From assembly GCA_022457155.1 (NCBI GenBank), contig JAJGOT010000201.1, positions 588,001 to 652,000 on the forward strand: a stretch of DNA of 64,000 nt. The letters run 5' to 3'. The notes below the pieces were generated by a model. That model had not been told where the DNA came from. It was given only the letters and a program-made list of their open reading frames with translations, and searched no databases. This document shows, in pieces, positions 9,365-18,605 of the stretch. Origin of the DNA: Cladopsammia gracilis. Taxonomy: Eukaryota; Cnidaria; Anthozoa; Scleractinia; Dendrophylliidae. Made by a program: the position numbers and the translations under genes. Positions within the stretch are counted from its first letter, which is position 1, and each line of letters opens with the position of its first letter.

Positions 9365-9799
9365 TCAATCGAAATATTCTTTTATGAATGTTTCATTTTG
9401 CATTGTATCAGTCAGACTGAGAGGTTTGAGAATATCATAGAAATCTTTCCCCTGCGACCATTGATGGAGGAAAAACAAGCAATAATACCCGCAAAAGACA
9501 CTGTCTATGTTTTGATACTGACTGCTGTTCCAGATCACCGGTTTGCCGCTTCTGAATTCTTGGGGGAATCCCATTCCAAAACTATCGAAATACCACGTGA
9601 ATTTCCCAGCGGGAGCGCAACAAACCCAATGAGTTCCTGCATTTTTGAGTGAATCAAGATTGATGATGCAGGGGCTGTGTTTTTGGGGCATGAATTGATC
9701 TCTCGCAAAGATGCCTTTGAAATTGGGAATCCCCAGATATTCAATCCACTTCATGAGATCAACATTGTTCAGAGGTTTGTTTTCGAACTTTGGTTTCAC
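9365..9799 (-). CDS. Adenain-type cysteine protease of Polinton
   Basis: About 144 aa as drawn. The catalytic set of the adenovirus maturation protease is present: His57 (G-T-H-W-V), Asp72 (Y-F-D-S-F-G), Gln96 and Cys103 (V-F-C-G-Y-Y-C). An N-terminal L-M-K-W-I-E-Y-L helix and F-x-G-I-F-A-R-D strand match the family. In adenoviruses and Polintons it cleaves virion precursors. No upstream in-frame ATG precedes 9799; the ATG at residue 16 would remove little, so the start is uncertain. It lies first in the minus-strand cluster protease, PLA2, integrase, downstream of the internal upstream cassette. Confidence 0.85.
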   Translation of the reverse strand: MKPKFENKPLNNVDLMKWIEYLGIPNFKGIFARDQFMPQKHSPCIINLDSLKNAGTHWVCCAPAGKFTWYFDSFGMGFPQEFRSGKPVIWNSSQYQNIDSVFCGYYCLFFLHQWSQGKDFYDILKPLSLTDTMQNETFIKEYFD

Positions 9800-9899
9800 A
9801 ATATTGCCCCGAGAACTGGGATGTTGTTGAATGGACTTTTCGACCCTAACAGAAGTCCAGCTCCTTTTTTGATTTTTTTTTTTGATTTGATTTTTTTAC

Positions 9900-10190
9900 C
9901 CATCCCAACAGGGTTTCGTCCCCAGTTTCCAATAAATGGGGGTGGATTCCATTTGCAATTGCCAGCGTCAGATTTTGTCGCTGCCGTCGCCAGATTTTTT
10001 GGGAGAGATGGAACTCCCAGATTTTGTCGCCGCCGTCACCAGATTTTCCCCGGGGTGGAATTTTCCACTGCAAGAGATTTTTCCGCTGCCAGAGATTTTG
10101 GGAGAGATTTTCTGGCGAAAGATTTTCATCCCAAAAATAATTTCTGGAGAAAGATCTGGAGAAAGATTTTCATCCCGAAAATGATTTTGA
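9900..10190. repeat. AGATTTT-rich low-complexity leader
   Basis: AGATTTT or close variants recur about a dozen times at 20-35-bp spacing between the protease gene and its upstream cassette. Minus-strand open frames here have repetitive Ser/Gly/Lys translations and are not counted as genes. Confidence 0.55.
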
Positions 10191-10570
10191 AAAAAAATCC
10201 TCTGAAAAGTTCCATCCGGGTAAAAAGTTAAAAAAAAAAACAAATCGAAAATTTTAAAATCAAAATCAAATAAAAAAAAGAGCTATTTTGGAAACTGGAA
10301 AAAATCCAAAACCCCTCATTTTCAAATTTCAAAATGACTTCCGCTGAATTCAGCTGAATTCAGTGAAAAACAAATGAAAACCCTCCCTGGGTAGCAAATG
10401 GCAACCTCCCTGTGTGACAAATGGCAACCTCCCTGTGTCTCCATTCAGCGGAAACAGACTCAACCTCCCTGTGTGACAAATGATAACCTCCCTGTGTGAC
10501 AAATGATAACCTCCCTGTGTGACAAATGGCAATCTTCCCTAGGTGACAAATGGCAACCTCCCTGTATCGG
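10190..10570 (-). promoter_or_regulatory. Upstream cassette, internal copy, facing the protease-PLA2-integrase cluster
   Basis: Reading the minus strand from 10570: about eight 23-bp units matching the reverse complement of AACCTCCCTGTGTGACAAAT (10376-10565), then CTGAATTCAGCTGAATTCAG, GGGTTTTGGATTTTTTCCA, an AT-rich block, and TTTTTACCCGGATGGAAC at about 10210-10228. Same modules in the same order as the two terminal cassettes, but with more tandem units. Confidence 0.6.
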
Positions 10571-10917
10571 CATTCAGCCGCATTTGGGAAATGAGATTTC
10601 ACATTAAAGATGTCAAATAAAACTTCATCTTCATCTTCATCCCTGTCCTCATACTCATCGAAAGCTGAGGCAGATTGGACCATTTCCTCCACCAAAACTT
10701 CATCCACAATGGCTGTGATAGATTTGACGTTTCCGCAGAAAAGGTGCTTGATGGAAAAGACAACTTGCCCGCGAAGTGGAATGCCAACGAGTTCTTTTTG
10801 TTTCAGGATGGGTTTTTTCTTCCCATCAATCAACTCCCAAAAACGGCAAGAGAAATCCGTCTTGGGGAGTTTGGAGGGATAAACCTTAGCGTAGATCTTT
10901 TCCTGCTCAGATTTATC
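10360..10917 (-). pseudogene. 3' remnant of an unidentified Polinton gene
   Basis: A minus-strand frame enters at about 10917, at the inner edge of the TIR, with no start. It reads K-I-Y-A-K-V-Y-P-S-K-L-P-K, then C-R-F-W-E-L-I-D-G-K-K-K-P and an acidic D-E-Y-E-D-R-D-E-D-E-D-E tail, before running into the tandem repeat. The segment looks protein-like rather than random and is probably the end of a gene whose front was deleted during formation of the mini-element. Family unknown. Confidence 0.45.
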
Positions 10918-10929
10918 GACTCATTCTTT

Positions 10930-11359
10930 TTCAGAAGGGAGAAAAGAATTTGATTGAAATTGAGAAACTTTTTTCTGTTTAGATGAAGATCATTATATTC
11001 AAGTGAAAAATATTTAAAATCATCAATGAGGAACTTTTCAAGATGCTCATAATCATTCCCATCGTGATTTGTTATATGATTGAAAATTTCATGATCGTTG
11101 CCATTGACTTTTTTCCATTTGGAAGCTTTGACAAACTCCCTGACTTTTTTCTTGTGACTTCGTGTAGGGGAATTTGGGAAATAATTTCTTTTTGATAAAA
11201 TTCGAGATCTTTGAGTGGAATTTTGTTCTTTCCCTGATTTTTTCGGATGACATCTTTGAAATGTTCCAGTCTGGGATTTTTGCGAGAATGCCATGTTGTA
11301 TATGTTTCTTGAATAATTTCAGGAGTGCCATCATAAATTTCTTCATCTAAATCAAACAT
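10930..11359 (-). pseudogene. Frameshifted right-TIR copy of the 185-aa ORF
   Basis: Starts at 11359 with M-F-D-L-D-E-E-I-Y-D-G, against D-S-D in the left copy. It follows the left copy to L-H-E-V-T, then loses frame near 11150; the rest continues in another frame as K-V-R-E-F-V-K-A-S-K. The sequence diverges from the left copy at the TIR inner boundary, so the last 40 residues are missing. Confidence 0.75.
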
Positions 11360-11625
11360 TTTCTTTTCCGGGAGAGACTTTTTCCCGCCGCCGAAAATAA
11401 AATCCTATGAAAGTTCCATCCGGGTAAAAAAACTCAAAATCAAAAAATCAAAAAATATAAATCCACAAGATATTTTTTGAGAGTGGAAAAAATCTAAAAC
11501 CCATGAAATAATCAGTCATTCCCAAGTGACTTCAGCTGAATTCAGCGGAAACAGAATCAACCCACCTGTGTGACAAATGGCAACCTCCCTGAGTGACAAA
11601 TGGCAACCTCCCTGTGTGACAAATG
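11360..11625 (-). promoter_or_regulatory. Upstream cassette, right terminal copy
   Basis: Mirror of 6455-6719 with three 23-bp tandem units (11563-11625), the CTGAATTCAG element, the GATTTTT tract and the ACCCGGATGG motif ahead of the ATG at 11359. Confidence 0.6.
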
Positions 11626-11733
11626 TTTGTTTTGATCAAGACGGAAGATAGGAAAAAGGAACATGAGGAAATCTGCGAAAAGATTTTTTGAGATTGGGAT
11701 AGAAATTTTCTGCTGGATTTCAGCGGTAGTTAA

Positions 11734-12049
11734 TAATAGATTATACACAGACAAAACATCATTTTTCACGCTCCCCCAAACGTAAAGAATCACATCAAGC
11801 AATAAGCTAAAATGCAAGGTTATTCAAACTTGAAATAAATTTATTTACTTATGCTAACACTGGGGGTGAATTTGGTTAGTTGATTATAACTCAAAATCAA
11901 ATTCAAAGAGATATAAAATAACTGCAGAATATAGCAATTTATTTCTCAAAATGGTTTTGTTGCGTTTTAGCTTAATGCTTGATGAAATGGGTTATGTTTA
12001 GGGGAGCGTGAGAAATGATGTTTTGTCTGTGAATAATCTATTATTAACT
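11734..12049 (-). mobile_element. 316-bp MITE at the outer end of the right TIR
   Basis: Same element as 6035-6348. Here TTAA flanks both ends within a GTAG-TTAA and TTAA-CTAC context, as expected for a 4-bp TTAA duplication. Confidence 0.7.
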
Positions 12050-12660
12050 ACTTTTGTTTAATTTTCTTTTAAAGAGCAAATAGTTTAGAGCCAATAAAAA
12101 CTTTCCTCGCCCTTGTGGCGTTTTGTAAACACCAGCAAATATACGAGGTTACGTCCTGGTGACTTTTTTCTTTGTTTACAACCGTTGTTCATGTTGTCTT
12201 GTACTCTATTACAAATGTTTTATGGCTTTCGTTGCCTTGTTTTATGTCACCCATGAGTTACTTAACACCAGTCAAGCATATCCCGAGCTGTGCAAAATCT
12301 TCATAGCGTGACTTTGTTGCTGTCACATGACACAAATACTTTTCTGGATTCGGCGTTTCTTTGAAAACCGCAAATCCGAAGAATCCTTCCCTACAAATCC
12401 GTTTTTGGATTCGACCAAAGGACTGCACCCTAAATTATCTTGAAATCGCGGCGGCCAAAAACGCAATGCGATAGTACGGCGATTGTAGGGAATGGGACAG
12501 TAACATACAAATAAACGTATTCAGCTGATGATTTGAAGCTCTTGTCAAAGCAACTTTATCTAAATTAGAATAAAACTAAAAGAGCATTTTTCTTACACTA
12601 AATGCTTCCAACAAAAGGTTATGTTTCACAACAGTTAGTATTAATAGCTATTCAAATCCC
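12050..12660. other. No gene seen; one short interspersed motif
   Basis: AT-rich, no convincing frame. 12440-12495 matches 25655-25715 (AATCGCGGCGGCCAAAAACG), marking an interspersed repeat of unknown class. Confidence 0.6.
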
Positions 12661-14056
12661 GACCCTCTTTTTTTAACATTTTTTTATTGGTAATACAAGA
12701 ATAAAATACATACAATATACAAATAGGAAAAAATATATATTAAATATAATTAACCACAATATAACTAAACCACATTACATTGCATTACAACAGGGAAGTC
12801 TTAACACTAGCTAAACAGAAAAAATATATATAATAAAAGATTGGGATTAATCGTCTCTTAAAATAGGGTGAAGATTCGTCCACTTCTTAAAGTGACACAT
12901 TGGTTTGTCTCTTTTTTGGGCAATTTTACCTTCTATTTTTTAATAAAATCTGAGTTGGTTGATGAAAAGTTGAAGGCTAGGGATTTGGCCACCGGATCTA
13001 GACTTATATATCAAAAGTTTATACACTGTGACAATAAGGTTTATTACTGGACTGTGTTTTCCAGTATCGACACTTAATATAATGTTTGAGATATTCAATT
13101 CTGGCAGAACAATCCCGGCAGATTTGATCCAGATACTTATATCCCTATACAAGCTTCTAAAGTGTTCACAATGCACAAATGCGTGATCAAATGTTTCCGA
13201 GTGCATAAAGCAAAAAGAGCATGTAGGAGACTCAACGATCTTGAAACGGAATAGGTCTCTATTTAGATAAAGGCAATTGTTCAGAATTTTATATTGAAAA
13301 AATATTGTGTAAGGATCAATTGACATATTATAAATTCTGCGATAGACAGAGTCCCAGTCAATTAGGCTGTCGATCCGTTTAAGAAGATGAGCTTGAGCAG
13401 TGGGTTTTTTAAATTTTGATTGAACAAAAGAAAGGTAAGTGTCTTTTGATGTAATTTTAATTTTGGAAGCGTAGCAATTTCTACTGAGGTTTGCGGCATC
13501 GTGGTGATTGAAATCAGCGTCCTTCATTAACAATTTCCATTGGTGGGGAATTGCACTGGTGATACTAGCCCAATATATATATAGTGATGAGGCTCAACAC
13601 CCATTTCGTCAACTGTTTTCCAGTTAATTTCAGTTCATTCCTTTCGTTATATAAATCTTTAACCTTGAAAATGCCCTTCGACGCCAATTGGCTATAGAAA
13701 ACCGGACTGTTGTTTACTTTGATATACTTATAATATTATTCCAAAGGACCCGATTCGCAACCTGTTCTGGAGTAATGACTTCTTCGTCACAATACTCAGC
13801 CCAGCTACCCAAAACACTTTTGCAGAAATTGGAAAAACTTTTCGGTATTCTTCCCTTATCAAAGTTTGTCCCCAACGCTTTTGTACCACCTATGGACACT
13901 AAATGCTGCAGGGGCATAGCCTTCTTTTATTGCATAGTTTACATTGCTTATGAAATAGTCCGGTACATGAATCTTGGAGCATACATATAACAATTTAGGC
14001 AGAGCAAGTGATTTAATTACGGACGATTTACCGAAAAGCGTCCGACTACGAATTTT
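12661..14056 (-). mobile_element. LINE 2, 3' part: RT C-terminus and CCHC-type region
   Basis: Minus-strand frames 14095-13714 (S-R-T-L-F-G-K-S-S-V-I-K-S, the thumb start of L1/Tx1 RTs) and 13533-12940. The second contains C-S-F-C-F-M-H-S-E-T-F-D-H-A-F and V-H-C, the zinc-binding region common at LINE C-termini. An A-rich 3' end (about 12660-12690, read as T-rich on plus) marks the tail. The preceding RT part lies at 20052-21442 beyond an insertion. Confidence 0.85.
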
Positions 14057-14129
14057 TTGAGCTATTTTGAAAAAATAGCTCATTAGCAGGCGCAAAGGTT
14101 TGTTTGTAATGTTTGTATGTTAGTATGTT

Positions 14130-15090
14130 AGGGGGACTGGATCGAGAAGGCTAACATGGCGGACCACGTTTCTTGCTAAGAAGGAAAGATTCCCCAATAG
14201 AATGCTCAACTGACTTCTTAAGTGAGCTTGAAATAGCAAGATGACACGCGGATCATCCTCCCGACGTCGCCAACGGAGCGAATTGAGCAGTGCGTCCAGC
14301 GAAAGTTCTTCTCCTACTTCGAAACGAACACAAGTACCAAGTGACGACACGAGGGGGCTTGAAGCGACTTCCCCGCTTCCCTCGATCGGACGAAGATACC
14401 TTAAATCAAAGAATGATATGTGGAACATTCTTTGTGAAATTAAAACTGATGTGAACAAAAGTCTAGCTGAAAATTTGGCTCTGAGGAAAGATGTCGAAGA
14501 GTTGAAATCTTCTTTACAAGTCAGCGATGTACAAATCACCAGTCCAAAGCAAACGGTCGACAACATTGCAACTACAGTTAAAAAGTATGAGAAGGACTTA
14601 AAGGATCAGGAAAACTACATCAATCAACTAGAAGATAGGATCTACGATCTCGAGCTGAATCAAGACTCAGTGAAGCAGTACACCTGAAAATATGATTTAG
14701 ACAGAGATCTATGGAATTCCAGAAAAACGTGATGAGAATTTAAAAGATGTAATCATATCGATAGCGATTCAATTGGATGTTGATATTCGCAGCAAGGATA
14801 TCGACATTGTTCATCGCTTATACAAAAAGCCACCAGCAATAAAACCCATCATTGTGCGTTTCTCGTCACACAGCATGAAGCAACAATTTTACCAAGCCCG
14901 GTTCAAGCTGCGAGAAGCAGATTTTTCCAGCATTCTGCCTGGATCGCTCGCGGGCTCCCACTCTATTTTCATTAATGAAAACCTGACATCGAGGAGAAAA
15001 GAGCTTCTGGCTAAAGTTAGCAAGCTAAAGAAGGAAAATCCTATCATCGTGTTTGGACAATGGACGGCAAAATATTCCTACGGGTAGCTG
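14130..15090 (+). mobile_element. LINE 3 5' UTR and ORF1 (L1/Tx1-like), frameshifted
   Basis: The ATG at 14241 opens 148 aa: a Ser/Arg-rich head (T-R-G-S-S-S-R-R-R-Q-R-S), then a coiled coil (V-K-K-Y-E-K-D-L-K-D-Q-E-N-Y-I-N-Q-L-E-D-R). After a stop at 14685 the RNA-binding part resumes at 14773-15087 with D-I-V-H-R-L-Y, I-I-V-R-F-S-S and I-F-I-N-E-N-L-T, as in L1 ORF1p-like proteins. The product would be an RNA-binding chaperone of the LINE RNP. Confidence 0.8.
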
Positions 15091-15439
15091 AAGGTACTAA
15101 AACCATCCAAATCCGTAAAGATGACGACCTTGATAAGTTTAAATAATCTAAACAATTAGTAAGTCTTCAATTAATTTTTACTGGTTTATTAGAGAAACGC
15201 TAACAGGTCTATTTCTGTTTAACTTTTACCTAATACCACCTGTCATCTTAGCACTTATGTATCCCTCTGTATTGAGCTTCTTTGGGAAGGTGTTCCGACC
15301 TATAGCTTTCGGATACGGTTATCAATTTGTGTGTTCTACAAAGCGGTCCTAACACTGCGTTGTGTGTGTATCTGTGTTTTTTTTATTGATATAATTTTTG
15401 TGATTTCTCTGACATGTGAGATCTGTCTAAGTGTAGTTT

Positions 15440-16260
15440 ACTGTCCTTGAATGTTAGAGGCCTAAAAAGCCAACCTAAAAGAAGAAGTATTTTTAGTTAT
15501 TTGAAGAACCAAAAATGTTTATTTTACCTCCTACAAGAAACATATTCTGAACCAAAAGATGAAACAATGTGGAAAAATGAATGGGGAGGTGGCTTTTTTT
15601 TCTCCCATGGGACCAATCATCAGAAAGGAGTTTGTATTTTAGTTAACCCTTAATATGATCTGTCCGTCGACAGTCATTACAGTGATCCGGGAGGCAGGAT
15701 CGTAATAATCAACTTGCTTATTCAAAAGGTTAAACTCTCTATTTGTAACATTTACGCCCCTAACAACCCGGCGCAACAAGACAAGTTTATCCAAAGCTTA
15801 AATGAGATTTTGTTAAGCAAAGTTGAAATTTATAATGTAATTATTGGTGGTGACTGGAATTTAACTCTGCAACGTATTGACAAAAAAGGTGGCGCGCAGT
15901 GGAAACCATCAACCCATCGTGACAAAGTACTATTAATGATGGAAAATTGAATTTATCCGATGTATTTAGAAAAAAGAACCCTTTAAAAAAAGCTATACAT
16001 ATGAATCCAAATATCTAAAAGTTCAATCAGAATAGACTTTTTTCTGGTGTCAAATTCCATTATAAAATTCGTTCTCGCTATTGACTCAAGAATCTCTATA
16101 GCTCCTGATCACAAAGCAGTCCGACTAAAATTAAAAATTAGCAATCGTAGTCACGGACCTGGCCTATGGAAATTTAACAATTCCTTGCTCGAGGACGAGA
16201 ACTATGTAAATTTAATCAAAGATAATTATCCAAAAATAAAATGAAAATATCTTGACATTG
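15440..16260 (+). mobile_element. LINE 3 ORF2 endonuclease domain, broken
   Basis: M-N-V-R-G-L at 15447, L-L-Q-E-T-Y at 15525, I-C-N-I-Y-A-P-N-N at about 15745, G-G-D-W-N-L-T at about 15850 and A-P-D-H-K-A-V at about 16100 are the ordered motifs of an APE-like endonuclease. Stops or frameshifts separate them (for example near 15650 and 15950). Confidence 0.85.
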
Positions 16261-17490
16261 AAGACAGAAGACTCAAATGGGAATTAATCAAAATGGAAAT
16301 TAGAAGCCTAGCAGAGCAGAAATGTTGAAAAAGTCATTCAGAACCGCTTGGATGAAATCGATGCGTTGATTAATAACAGTAATGAACTGCAAAACATTGA
16401 ATCTGAACTAAAAGAACATGAACGATTGAAACGCGATCTTCAGGATAGTTATGACAGTAGAGGAAAAGGTGCAATATTTCGCTCTGAAGTGCGATGGACT
16501 GAAGAAGGCGAGAAGCCGACCAAATACTTCTTTAACATAGAAAAGAGAAATTTTAACACGAAAGTCATAGCGGAACTCAAACCTGATTGATGGTAATATC
16601 ATTGTCGACGAAAAAGAAATTATGAGCGAAATTTACTCCTTTTATGCTGACTTATATAAATCGGAACTAGATGGTGACAAAAGTGAAAGCAGCGACTTTT
16701 ATAACTTTATTGCCAATTTAGAACTGCCAAAATTGTCTGACAATGAAAGCAATGAAATTGAGGGAAAGCTTACTCTTAAAGAATGCCAGAGTATATTGAA
16801 GACTTTCAAATTAGGGAAATCTCCAGGAGAAGATGGCTATACTGTCGAATTCTTTAACTGTTTATTTGAAATTCTTGGTCAGGATCTTCTGGATAGTCTT
16901 AATGCTTCCTACGACGTTGGCGAACTATCAGTTTCTCAAAGAAGAGGTGTCATAACACTTGTTCCAAAAGAAGACTCCAATTTATTGCATCTGTCCAATA
17001 GGCGCCCTATCACTCTGTTAAATGTAGACTATAAGATCGCGACCAAAGCTATTGCTAAAAGATTAGAAAATGTACTACCTAAGTTAATTAATCCAGACCA
17101 AACCGGATTTGTTAAGGGAAGATTTATCGATTTATCGAACAGAACATACGATTGTTAACGGACGTTCTTGAGCAAACAAAACGGCAAGGTATTCCGGGAA
17201 TCCTTCTGCTGCTCGATTTCAGGAAAGCGTTTGATACTTTAGAATGGCCCTTTATTCAACAGACTCTTTCTGTATTTAACTTTGGTGAAAGTATTAAACG
17301 TTGGGTCTCAACATTTTATGCTAAATGTGAAAGCTCAGTCTTAAACAATGGTTTTTGCACAGAGTCCTTTTCTTTGTCAAGAGGAGTTAGACAAGGTTGT
17401 CCACTATCTCCTCTCCTCTTCATTTTAGGAGCAGAAATTCTAGCGAGTAAGATACGACAAGATAAAAATATACAGCGGTTAAAAATTTAC
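16261..17490 (+). mobile_element. LINE 3 ORF2 linker and RT fingers/palm
   Basis: R-S-E-V-R-W-T-E-E-G-E-K-P-T-K-Y-F-F at about 16480. Then K-S-P-G-E-D-G-Y at about 16820, R-R-P-I-T-L-L-N-V-D at about 17000, LLLLDFRKAFDTLEWPF at 17195-17245 (first catalytic Asp) and R-Q-G-C-P-L-S-P-L-L at 17390-17420. Frame breaks at 16585 and 17155. The F-A-D-D-T motif comes only after the next insertion. Confidence 0.9.
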
Positions 17491-17493
17491 AAT

Positions 17494-18296
17494 CACATCG
17501 CCAGAAATAGCGGCCATGTTCATCGCGCGTGCGCGAGTTTCAGTGGCAATATGGCCGCCAAACACCAGAAAGCTTTGTATGGCAGAAATAAAACAAAATC
17601 AAATTGGCTGGCTTTTAGCTTACCTGGACTATTTGCCGCATTCCGGGTAAATTTATGAACATCTTTTCAAGTGTTTTTGTAAGCTTGATTTTCCCCACAA
17701 TTGTTACTGGCCCTGCTTTTCAAGAAAACATATTTCCGAAGCTTCGCTCATACAATGCTCTCTATTTTAGAAGCCATTAATGCCGATTTTCACTCAAAAC
17801 GGGATTTCGAGGCACCATAGTTCGTAAAGTGATGGGGGTAGCCAACTTGCCGCAATCGTCTGAGAAGAAGCACCGAATGAACTGACGATCATCGCATTCT
17901 CACTTTCTACGATGGTTCCTTCGCCCTGCTTTTTGCTTTCAAAAATCGTTCAGAGCTGTAAAAATCATTTCCACCAACAGTCCACGCTAAAGTCTTGAAG
18001 TTCGCTGTCTTCGAACTGCGGTATTTGGGCACAGAATGCTCCAAATTTTGCTGCAAATCCCTCATTCAAAAGCTAAAGTCTTGTTGTTTTCAACTGCGAG
18101 CGAATTATTTCGGTCAGTGGTTTCTATATGGACCTGAATACGCTTTATTTAACACAACCATTTTTGTCGCACCGAAGCCGCACCAAACGAATTTGAGCCC
18201 GTAGGGTGGAACAGCGGTGTATACCAATGAAGCGACATCGCAGTGTAAGACGCACGAAAATTCGCTACTCCAATGTCCCTGATTTCTGGCGATGTG
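17494..18296. mobile_element. 803-bp non-autonomous TIR element with AAT duplication
   Basis: Ends CACATCGCCAGAAAT and ATTTCTGGCGATGTG are perfect 15-bp inverted repeats. AAT flanks both sides (17491-17493, 18297-18299). Removing it joins L-K-I-Y to K-I-S-Q-F-A-D-D-T of the LINE RT. A CAC terminus with a 3-bp TSD would fit a CACTA/EnSpm-like element, but that is weak. No transposase. Confidence 0.8.
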
Positions 18297-18605
18297 AATT
18301 TAAAATTAGCCAATTCGCTGACGACACTTCCTTATTATGTAAAGATCTTGATTCGGTTGAAAACGCCATTGCCTTACTTAATGTCTTTGGACATGTATCG
18401 GGGTTGAAGCTTAATCAGTCCAAAACAAAGGCTCTATGGTTAGGTCCTTGGCGTCTCAATGATTCGAAACCGCTGGGTTTAAAATGGACAAAAGATCCAG
18501 TCAGAAAAATATAACTGAAAAAATCGAGAAAATGGACAACCGGCTCAATTTTTGGAGGTCTCGAAGATTAACTCTACTTGGCAGATGTCTAATTTTGTAA
18601 GTGCC
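18297..18605 (+). mobile_element. LINE 3 RT palm end (FADDT) and thumb
   Basis: K-I-S-Q-F-A-D-D-T-S-L-L at 18302-18337 supplies the catalytic Asp pair. G-L-K-L-N-Q-S-K-T-K-A-L-W-L-G-P-W and R-L-N-F-W-R-S-R-R-L-T-L-L-G-R-C follow. Homology stops near 18600 without zinc region or tail, so the LINE is truncated at its 3' side. Confidence 0.85.

Larger units (their letters stand above)
6035..12049. mobile_element. Miniature Polinton/Maverick (adintovirus-like) element
   Basis: Bounded by TIRs of about 1.12 kb, with positions pairing to a constant sum near 18080. Inside are three genes typical of Polintons/adintoviruses, all minus strand: integrase, PLA2-like protein and adenain-type protease. 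There are also terminal ORFs of uncertain function. Autonomous relatives are usually 15-20 kb and also carry protein-primed DNA polymerase B, an FtsK-like ATPase and two capsid proteins; none is recognisable here. The element is therefore an internally deleted, probably non-autonomous copy. Outer boundaries are approximate because a MITE sits at each end. Confidence 0.88.
10923..12049 (-). repeat. Polinton right terminal inverted repeat
   Basis: Reverse-complement partner of 6035-7157, ending in the matching MITE and CTATTATTAACT. Small differences are scattered throughout, plus a frameshift in the ORF copy. Confidence 0.92.

Noticed and set aside
10350..10532. Minus-strand frame with repeated C-H-T-G-R-L and Q-G-G-Y-H-L
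   Set aside because: It is the 23-bp tandem repeat read through, not a zinc-finger protein.
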